Of a DNA stretch of 5,587 bases, positions 1-4,209 are shown piece after piece. Positions within the stretch are counted from its first letter, which is position 1. Each line of letters starts with the position of its first letter. The notes beneath the pieces were generated by a model, which was not told where the DNA came from, made no database searches, and saw only the letters and a list, made by a program, of their open reading frames with translations. Position numbers and translations under genes: made by a program. Source of the DNA: JAFECT01 sp964432415 (lineage in GTDB: Bacteria; Pseudomonadota; Alphaproteobacteria; Caulobacterales; Caulobacteraceae); NCBI GenBank assembly GCA_964432415.1, contig CAYSNW010000107.1:1-5587 (forward strand), in the 5' to 3' direction.

Positions 1-1
1 C

Positions 2-1255
2 TCGACGCCCGCGCCGCAGCCGGCGGTCGCCGCGGCCGGCGCCAATCCGGGCGCGGCGCCGGTTCCGCTGGTGGCGGCCGGCAGTCCGGTCGGCTGGTGG
101 TTCGCCTACAAGTTCTCGAGCGGCGAGTTCCAGACGCCCAACAACGCGCCGGGCCGCGCCTGTCCGTTCGGCGGGACGCCCCAGTCCTATGCGCTGGGCC
201 AGAAGTACGCGGTGGCCACCGACCAGGCGCCCGCCCTGGTCGACGGTCCCGGCCTGATCGGGACCAGCACCGCCGATCCCCTGGGCGCGACCTTCTCGGA
301 GATCTACAGCGGGCGGTACTATTTCGTGGTGTGGAACGACCAGTTCTACAACGATCCGGTCCGCTCCAGCCCCGGCTGCGACGCCCAGCAGTGCGGCAGT
401 CCCTGGGGCCACTCCAAGGGGGTGCTGGCCTGGAACCAGGCGGGCGAGGGGGTGGTGGTGCAGGTCTCCACGCCCAACTGGCCGGGCGCCGGCAGCAGCG
501 GCCATCCGCGCACGGTGGGCAATACGCTGGGCTGCGTGGACCTGCACGACAACGTGTCGAACGCCCAGCACTTCTTCTCGCTGAAGCTGTCGCCGGCGGA
601 CGTGAAGGCGGTGCTGAGCGGCCTGGCCACGGCCAGCGTCTCGACCGACGTGAGCAATCCGCAGGTGGTCAACACCGTGGCCAATGGGGTTCCCCTGGCG
701 CCGGACATGGCCGCCCTGGTGGCGGCGCTGGGCAAGGTGTCGACGACCAAGACCTATCTGGACCTGCCCCTGTCCTCGGGGGTGCGGCTGGTGGTCAAGC
801 CCTCGGCCCTGCACGTGCCGCCCTGGCAGTTCCTGTCCTCGGTGCTGGAGGGCGAGCCGCTGCTGTCGGCCACCTGGTGGGCGACGCCGCCGATCGCCTC
901 GACCCGCTCGGCCGCCGACGTGCACTGCTGGGATCCGACCCTGGCCGGCAAGGCGCCCGGCGAGGTGGACGTGGCGCTGCAGTCGAGCTGGGAGGGGACC
1001 CAGCTGGCCTTCACCGGCGGGCCCAACCACGCCAAGATCGGGGTGTCCCTGCCGAGCGGCAAGCACCACTACGCCATCTTCGGCGACCTGAACCAGCAGG
1101 GCCAGCTGGGCGACCCCAAGGCGCCTAACGGCAAGATCTGCGGCAGCAGCCAGAACGGGCGCGGGGGGATGTTCTTCGTGGTCGACAATCCGACGCTGGC
1201 CGCCGGCGTGGCGAAGCTGATCACGGGGAAGATCGCGCCGTACCCGGCAAGCTGA
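2..1255 (+). CDS. DNase II family endonuclease, 5' end outside the window
   Basis: The product is probably a secreted or periplasmic DNA endonuclease of the deoxyribonuclease II family, which cleaves double-stranded DNA without a divalent metal (family knowledge). The frame is open from base 2, so the true start lies upstream; a GTG at 71 is possible, but an Ala/Pro-rich stretch of about 23 residues precedes it in frame. The DNase II domain begins right after that stretch with GSPVGWWFAYKF, matching the family's N-terminal PVDW..YKLP pattern. The two HxK catalytic motifs, which give the family its phospholipase-D-like site, are both present: GHSKGV (His codon 410-412) and NHAKIGVS (His codon 1028-1030). 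After the second comes GDLNQQGQ, then a Cys and a terminal helix, as in animal DNase II. Several Cys residues fit an exported, disulfide-bonded protein. Family membership is fairly sure; the A/P stretch could be a linker after a signal peptide or after another domain. The gene converges on the leftward gene at 1448-1876. Confidence 0.88.
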   Translation, partial: STPAPQPAVAAAGANPGAAPVPLVAAGSPVGWWFAYKFSSGEFQTPNNAPGRACPFGGTPQSYALGQKYAVATDQAPALVDGPGLIGTSTADPLGATFSEIYSGRYYFVVWNDQFYNDPVRSSPGCDAQQCGSPWGHSKGVLAWNQAGEGVVVQVSTPNWPGAGSSGHPRTVGNTLGCVDLHDNVSNAQHFFSLKLSPADVKAVLSGLATASVSTDVSNPQVVNTVANGVPLAPDMAALVAALGKVSTTKTYLDLPLSSGVRLVVKPSALHVPPWQFLSSVLEGEPLLSATWWATPPIASTRSAADVHCWDPTLAGKAPGEVDVALQSSWEGTQLAFTGGPNHAKIGVSLPSGKHHYAIFGDLNQQGQLGDPKAPNGKICGSSQNGRGGMFFVVDNPTLAAGVAKLITGKIAPYPAS

Positions 1256-1283
1256 GGGCGGCAAGGGGGCGGCAGCGTTTGGG

Positions 1284-1429
1284 AAGATTCGCTGTTGGGT
1301 CCTCGGGTCTCCGCCCCTGCGGGGCTTCGCTCCGAGGATGACGTACATAGTAGAGAGGAATACTCCCCCCTTTGGTCGTCATCCTCGGGGCGCGCGTAGC
1401 GCGAACCCGAGGACCCAACAGCGAATCTT
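1284..1429. repeat. Palindromic intergenic element C between convergent genes
   Basis: A perfect 25 bp inverted repeat is formed by 1284-1308 and 1405-1429 (AAGATTCGCTGTTGGGTCCT... against its complement). Outside it the symmetry continues imperfectly, 12 of 16 positions, to 1268 and 1445. Inside it another perfect 12 bp pair, 1332-1343 and 1377-1388 (CCGAGGATGACG), brackets a 33 nt central segment. Each arm also folds on itself. The left arm has CCTCGG (1301-1306) with CCGAGG (1332-1337), plus an inner hairpin GCCCC-TGC-GGGGC (1313-1325). The right arm has CCTCGGG (1383-1389) with CCCGAGG (1406-1412), plus CGCGC-GTA-GCGCG (1391-1403). The element contains no plausible gene. It fills the gap between the DNase II stop (1255) and the stop of the leftward gene (1448), so it may stop transcription from both sides, although no T-run follows any stem. 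It resembles the dispersed non-coding repeats of alphaproteobacterial genomes. Confidence 0.85.
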
Positions 1430-1447
1430 GGCCAACGCCGCCGCCCT

Positions 1448-1876
1448 TCACTTCACCTTGGCGTACGCAATCTCCAAGGCCGAGCAGCGCAGGGCGAGCT
1501 CGGCGCCGGCCAGCGCGCCCTTGGCCTTGATCTCGCCGGCGGCGTCGCGGCGGGCGGCTTCGGCGATCTCGCCGACGCGGCGCATGGCGTCGGACTCGGA
1601 CAGGCCCTCGTCGACCTTGAGCCGGTCGACCGCCAGGCCCTGGTAGAGGGCGACCCCCTCCTTGGCGTCATTGGCCCGCCCGCCGTCACGGGTAGCGCGG
1701 GCGTCGTCGTAGACGGCGGCCTGGTAACCGCTGCAGGCCGCGAACAGCCGCCACCACGCCTGGCCGTCCCAGGGCTTCAGCGCGGCGCCCTCTTCGGGCG
1801 CGCGGCGGTAGACGAGGTCGCCGGCGAAGGCGGGAGTGGCGAGGGCCAGGGCCGCGAGGATGAGCAGGCGTTTCAT
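1448..1876 (-). CDS. Small exported protein of unknown function (paralogue SecA of a pair)
   Basis: This is a 142-residue protein I do not recognise. It has a clear Sec signal peptide: MKR, a hydrophobic core LLILAALALA, then TPAFA with likely cleavage before GDL at residue 19. The mature part of about 124 residues is mostly helical and charged. It has just two cysteines, C48 in FAACSG and C131 near the C-terminus, which could form a disulfide in the periplasm. The start at 1876 places MKR directly before the hydrophobic core; an in-frame ATG at 1894 would add MACSRP. Neither start has a convincing Shine-Dalgarno sequence. The protein resembles the product of 3641-4090: both have PAFAGDL after the signal core, W.L.A.C(S/A)G around the first Cys, then YQA, a GVA segment, (D/A)RL(K/R)VD.GL, D(A/N)AM-like residues, and a second Cys near the end. 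It reads away from the padR operon, sharing its 5' intergenic region. Confidence 0.82.
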   Translation of the reverse strand: MKRLLILAALALATPAFAGDLVYRRAPEEGAALKPWDGQAWWRLFAACSGYQAAVYDDARATRDGGRANDAKEGVALYQGLAVDRLKVDEGLSESDAMRRVGEIAEAARRDAAGEIKAKGALAGAELALRCSALEIAYAKVK

Positions 1877-1946
1877 GGGGCGGGAGCATGCCATGGCGGC
1901 GGGCGGATGTCCTGCAGCCGATCTTCCCTGGACGTTGCCGGAATCA

Positions 1947-2100
1947 ACCTTCTCCCCTTGCGGGAGAAGGTGGCCGCGGAGCGGCCGGATGAGGGGTCGA
2001 ACCGCGAGTGGGGGATTGGCCGCTGGCAGATTGCTGAGCCGTCCGTGCGACCCCTCATCCGGCGCCTTCGGCGCCACCTTCTCCCGCAAGGGGAGAAGGT
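1947..2100. repeat. Palindromic hairpin element A in the divergent intergenic region
   Basis: Two 53 nt arms, 1947-1999 and 2048-2100, are inverted copies of each other with about five mismatches. The outer 28 bp (1947-1974 and 2073-2100) and the inner 16 bp (1984-1999 and 2048-2063, GCCGGATGAGGGGTCG) are perfect. A 48 nt segment separates the arms. Each arm is itself two hairpins: CCTTCTCCC pairing with GGGAGAAGG (stem at 1948-1970 and its mirror at 2077-2099), then GGCCGC-GGA-GCGGCC (1972-1986) on the left or GGCGCC-TTC-GGCGCC (2061-2075) on the right. The style, CCTTCTCCC...GGATGAGGGG, matches dispersed non-coding repeats of alphaproteobacteria of the kind called RIME in rhizobia (recollection, not searched). 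It lies between the divergent starts at 1876 and 2165, upstream of the padR promoter and close to the start of the leftward gene. Confidence 0.88.
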
Positions 2101-2129
2101 CACCACGCCTCGACCGTCGACGCCCCCAC

Positions 2130-2158
2130 TTGCTGTGCGCCACATACTGTGCGATATA
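2130..2158 (+). promoter_or_regulatory. Candidate promoter of the padR operon giving a leaderless mRNA
   Basis: A -35-like TTGCTG (2130-2135) is followed after 17 nt by GATATA (2153-2158). TATACA at 2155-2160 is a closer -10 match but leaves a 19 nt spacer. Counting about seven bases from the -10 puts transcription initiation at or next to the A of the ATG at 2165. There is no Shine-Dalgarno sequence before that ATG, which fits a leaderless transcript. The segment is markedly AT-richer than its surroundings and contains the dyad described in the next entry. The matches to consensus are moderate, so this is a prediction from spacing and context. Confidence 0.45.
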
Positions 2159-2166
2159 CAGTGTAT
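2144..2166. promoter_or_regulatory. Candidate PadR operator overlapping promoter and start codon
   Basis: ACTGT (2146-2150) and ACAGT (2158-2162) form a perfect 5 bp dyad with a 7 nt spacer, GCGATAT. A slightly offset reading of the same DNA also pairs CATAC (2143-2147) with GTATG (2163-2167). PadR-family dimers bind AT-rich dyads of this general size, usually in their own promoters (family knowledge). The site covers the predicted -10 and the first bases of the padR gene, so binding would block RNA polymerase directly. Autorepression is inferred from position and family. Confidence 0.55.
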
Positions 2167-2494
2167 GACGCACAGGGACGAACTCTTCGAAAACCTCCGC
2201 CAGGAGCTCCGCCGGGGCAGCCTGACGCTGGCTGTGCTGGGGCAGCTTCGGACCGAGCGCTACGGCTACACCCTGCGCAAGGCCCTGTCCGACCTGGGCA
2301 TGGAGATCGACGAAGGGGCGCTCTACCCGATGCTCCGCCGGCTCGAGAGCCAGGGGCTGCTCCACAGCGAATGGCGCGAGGAGGAGCGGCGCAAGAAGCG
2401 CTTCTACCGCCTCTCCGCCGAGGGCGAGGCCATCCTGGCGCGCCTGCTCGACGAATGGCGGGGCCTGAACGCCTCGCTCGACCGCATCATCTGA
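2165..2494 (+). CDS. PadR family transcriptional regulator (short type)
   Basis: This is a 109-residue winged-helix DNA-binding protein of the PadR family, typically a dimeric repressor in the cytoplasm. Residues 17-31 (RRGSLTLAVLGQLRT) form the first helix; YGYTLRKALSDLG (34-46) follows; GALYPMLRRLESQGLL (51-66) is the recognition helix with the family's hallmark LYP.L.RLE..GL; and SEWREEERRKKRFYRLSAEG is the basic wing. The C-terminal helix is short, as in the compact PadR subfamily that lacks the long dimerising coil. The ATG at 2165 is the first Met in frame and fits family length; a GTG at 2135 would add ten residues without a ribosome site. No Shine-Dalgarno precedes 2165, which suggests leaderless translation. 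The gene is followed after 12 nt by the membrane-protein gene, so they form an operon. Pairing of a short PadR with a HAAS-domain membrane protein is a known arrangement; the signal and targets are unknown here. Confidence 0.92.
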   Translation: MTHRDELFENLRQELRRGSLTLAVLGQLRTERYGYTLRKALSDLGMEIDEGALYPMLRRLESQGLLHSEWREEERRKKRFYRLSAEGEAILARLLDEWRGLNASLDRII

Positions 2495-2500
2495 GGGGGA
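2493..2500 (+). promoter_or_regulatory. Ribosome binding site of the membrane-protein gene, overlapping the padR stop
   Basis: GAGGGGGA begins inside the padR TGA (2492-2494) and ends 6 nt before the ATG at 2507. It fixes the start of the second gene and suggests translational coupling, in contrast to the SD-less first gene. Confidence 0.75.
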
Positions 2501-2506
2501 CCGGCC

Positions 2507-3493
2507 ATGGACCTGGTCGAACGCTACATCAACACCGCCAAGCCTTTCCTGCCCAGGGCCCAGCGCGACGACATCCTGGCGGAGCTGAGCGAGGCCATCC
2601 ACGGCCGGCTCGACGAGCGGGCGGCCGAGCTCGGCCGCAAGCTGACCACCGCCGAGCAGGAGGCGGTGATCCGCGAGTTCGGCCATCCGGTGACCCTGGC
2701 CGGCCGCTACGGCCCGCAGCGGACCCTGATCGGGCCCAAGACCTTCCCGCTGTGGTGGGTGACCGTGCGGCTGGTGGTGGCCTTCACCTTCATCGGCTTC
2801 CTGGCCCGGGCGGTGGCGACGGGGATCGCGGCCTGGTCGACGAGCACCAGCCACATCCTCCACGTCTACGGCGAGGCCTGGAGCGGCTTCTTCGCGGTGT
2901 CCCTGACCCTGATCGGGGCGGTGACCCTCACCTTCGGGGCGATCGAATGGTTCGACCTCGACATCTTCAAGGACTGGCAGGTGAAGGACCTGAAACCCAT
3001 GACCATCAGCGGCCCGAAGCCCAAGGGGCGGATCGAGAACGCCTTCGGCCTGATCTTCGTCCTGGCCTTCACCCTGTGGTGGGGCGCCCTGCCGTTCCTG
3101 CAGGAGCAGCTGCCGGGGGTCTATGGGCCGCTGCGCGCGCTGCACGGGGCGGGGCTGGAGGTGGCGCTGGCCTGGTATCCGATGATCTGGGGCCTGGTGC
3201 TGGCCTCGGCGATCGCAGAGGCCATCGCCCACCTGATCGGCGTCATCGATCCGCAGCGGCGCGTGGGCCGGGGCGTGTTCCGGATCCTCGCCTCGGCCGG
3301 AAGCGGGGCGGCGGCGGCGGTGGCGCTGCAGAGCGAGCATCTGCTCAGCGTGGCCACCGAGAGCGCCCTGGCGTCCGCCTCGTTCGGGGTGGAGAAGATC
3401 GACACCGGCCTGCACATCGGCGCGATGGCGATGGTGGTGTTCAGCGTGCTCAGCGTGGCGTGGGAGCTGTGGAAGCTGGTCAGGAAACCCTGA
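2507..3493 (+). CDS. HAAS-domain multi-pass inner-membrane protein, partner of PadR
   Basis: This is a 328-residue integral membrane protein. Residues 1 to about 70 are a soluble helical domain (ERYINTAKPFLP..QRDDILAELSEAI, then LTTAEQEAVIREFGHPVTLAGRY) that matches the HAAS-type domain found next to PadR regulators. Hydrophobic segments follow at about 81-101, 126-146, 179-198, 219-243, 257-275 (weak) and 303-323, giving five or six membrane passes. A charged loop (about 150-178, with several Lys) joins the second and third. No catalytic motif is apparent. By family, such proteins are thought to sense membrane or envelope state and influence the PadR partner or a linked effector; that role is inference here. 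The start is supported by GAGGGGGA 6 nt upstream and by the domain beginning at residue 1. It is co-transcribed with padR and ends 6 nt before the hairpin at 3500. Domain assignment is fairly sure, function is not. Confidence 0.8.
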   Translation: MDLVERYINTAKPFLPRAQRDDILAELSEAIHGRLDERAAELGRKLTTAEQEAVIREFGHPVTLAGRYGPQRTLIGPKTFPLWWVTVRLVVAFTFIGFLARAVATGIAAWSTSTSHILHVYGEAWSGFFAVSLTLIGAVTLTFGAIEWFDLDIFKDWQVKDLKPMTISGPKPKGRIENAFGLIFVLAFTLWWGALPFLQEQLPGVYGPLRALHGAGLEVALAWYPMIWGLVLASAIAEAIAHLIGVIDPQRRVGRGVFRILASAGSGAAAAVALQSEHLLSVATESALASASFGVEKIDTGLHIGAMAMVVFSVLSVAWELWKLVRKP

Positions 3494-3499
3494 CGTAAT

Positions 3500-3634
3500 C
3501 CTTCTCCCATGCGGGAGAAGGATGGGCCCCGGTCGCGCAGCGACTGGGAGGATGAGGGGCTTCGGGAGCTTTCTGTAACCCCTCACCCTCCCATTGCTGC
3601 GCAACGGGTCCCGCCCTCTCCCTCAGGGAGAGGG
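3500..3634. repeat. Palindromic hairpin element B between convergent genes, possible terminator
   Basis: The element has the same design as the one at 1947-2100 but is more diverged. At its left end CCTTCTCCC-ATGC-GGGAGAAGG (3500-3521) is a 9 bp hairpin; at its right end CCCTCTCCC-TCA-GGGAGAGGG (3614-3634) is the matching one. The interior arms, about 3533-3559 and 3581-3607, are inverted copies that share GCGCAGC and TGGGAGG.TGAGGGG with one indel. Each interior arm has its own small hairpin: GTCGC-GCA-GCGAC on the left, TTGC-TGC-GCAA on the right. The element fills almost the whole gap between the stop of the membrane-protein gene (3493) and the stop of the leftward gene (3641). One strong stem lies 6 nt after each stop codon, so it may serve as a two-way terminator. 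No T-run follows either stem, so intrinsic termination would be atypical. Confidence 0.82.
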
Positions 3635-3640
3635 AAAATA

Positions 3641-4090
3641 TCAGCCGCGCCGGGCGTGATAGGCGTCGTTGACGTCCAGGCAGAAGCTGCGCTCGACGTT
3701 CCACTGGGAGTGGTCGTCAGTGCCCATGGCGATGATCTGCTGGGCGTGGGCGCGGCCGACGTTGACCTGGGCGCCGGCAGCGGCCATGGCGTTGTCGCCC
3801 TCCAGACCCCGGTCGACCCGCAGGCGGGCCAGGGAGTCCTTCATGAAGGCCACGCCCTGGGCCTTGGCCTGCTCGGCTTCCGCGGCACGGCCGCGCGAGG
3901 CCTGGTAATTGGACATGGAGCCGAACAGGCCCGCGCACTGGGCCTGCAGCACCCAGTAGGGCTGGCCCACCGCATGGTTGGTGATCGGATTGGCGTCGCG
4001 ACTGGAAAAGGTGAGATCGCCCGCGAAGGCGGGGGCGGCGATGGCGGCGACGGCGGCCGCGACGGCGATACGGCGAATGGCGCCTGACAT
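3641..4090 (-). CDS. Small exported protein of unknown function (paralogue SecB of a pair)
   Basis: This is a 149-residue protein I do not recognise. MSGAIRR is followed by a hydrophobic core IAVAAAVAAIAA and then PAFA with probable signal-peptidase cleavage before GDL (residue 24). The mature part is polar and helical. It has two cysteines, C52 (LQAQCAG) and C137 (RSFCLDV), likely a disulfide in the periplasm. The start at 4090 is well supported by AGGGAGG six bases upstream; an in-frame ATG at 4120 would place ten residues ahead of the signal peptide and is less likely. It shares with the 1448-1876 product the PAFAGDL junction, W.L.A.C.G around the first Cys, YQA, GVA, RL(K/R)VD.GL followed by an AM pair, and a second Cys near the C-terminus. 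Overall identity is low but the order and spacing of these elements agree to within a few residues. It lies 119 nt downstream of the TPR-like gene on the same strand. Confidence 0.83.
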   Translation of the reverse strand: MSGAIRRIAVAAAVAAIAAPAFAGDLTFSSRDANPITNHAVGQPYWVLQAQCAGLFGSMSNYQASRGRAAEAEQAKAQGVAFMKDSLARLRVDRGLEGDNAMAAAGAQVNVGRAHAQQIIAMGTDDHSQWNVERSFCLDVNDAYHARRG

Positions 4091-4096
4091 ATGGAC

Positions 4097-4103
4097 CCTC
4101 CCT
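4097..4103 (-). promoter_or_regulatory. Strong ribosome binding site deciding the start at 4090
   Basis: On the minus strand AGGGAGG is followed by GTCCAT and the ATG at 4090. This near-consensus site with a 6 nt spacer rules in favour of the 4090 start over the upstream ATG at 4120. Confidence 0.75.
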
Positions 4104-4209
4104 GAACAGCCCCGAGACATTGCAACGATTGGGAGACGACCTCAACCATAATGGGGCGCCGCTCACCGCATCGCCGAACGACCAACCCGGCGTCTTTTCA
4201 GGCCTCCTG

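Noticed and set aside
97..1128. A 343-codon plus-strand frame inside the nuclease gene.
   Set aside because: Its translation is Arg/Gly-rich without motifs, whereas the overlapping frame gives a coherent DNase II with both HxK motifs.
1877..1894. Alternative ATG at 1894 for the leftward exported protein.
   Set aside because: It would place MACSRP before an otherwise standard signal peptide and has no better ribosome site; kept only as an alternative.
1907..2164. In-frame upstream extension of the PadR reading frame.
   Set aside because: It reads straight through the palindromic element and the promoter, and the PadR family normally starts close to the ATG at 2165.
1338..2168. Short plus-strand frames crossing the palindromes and antisense to the small exported protein.
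   Set aside because: Their translations consist largely of repeat sequence or antisense of the 1448-1876 gene and have no ribosome site.
1448..3604. A 718-residue open frame on the minus strand.
   Set aside because: Only its last 142 codons form a real gene with a signal peptide. The rest runs antisense to the padR operon and through two palindromes; its low-complexity Arg/Pro/Gly/Gln translation is typical of GC-rich shadow frames.
1284..3634. The three repeats as a CRISPR array or insertion sequence.
   Set aside because: They are inverted, not regularly spaced direct repeats, and no cas or transposase coding sequence is present.
4104..4209. Possible promoters for the 3641-4090 gene: CATTAT or TTGAGG-N17-CAATGT on the minus strand.
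   Set aside because: Each has only one passable hexamer and a poor partner, so neither can be called.
4180..4209. Possible terminator after the TPR-like gene.
   Set aside because: Only 4-5 bp stems are visible and no T-run follows on the minus strand.
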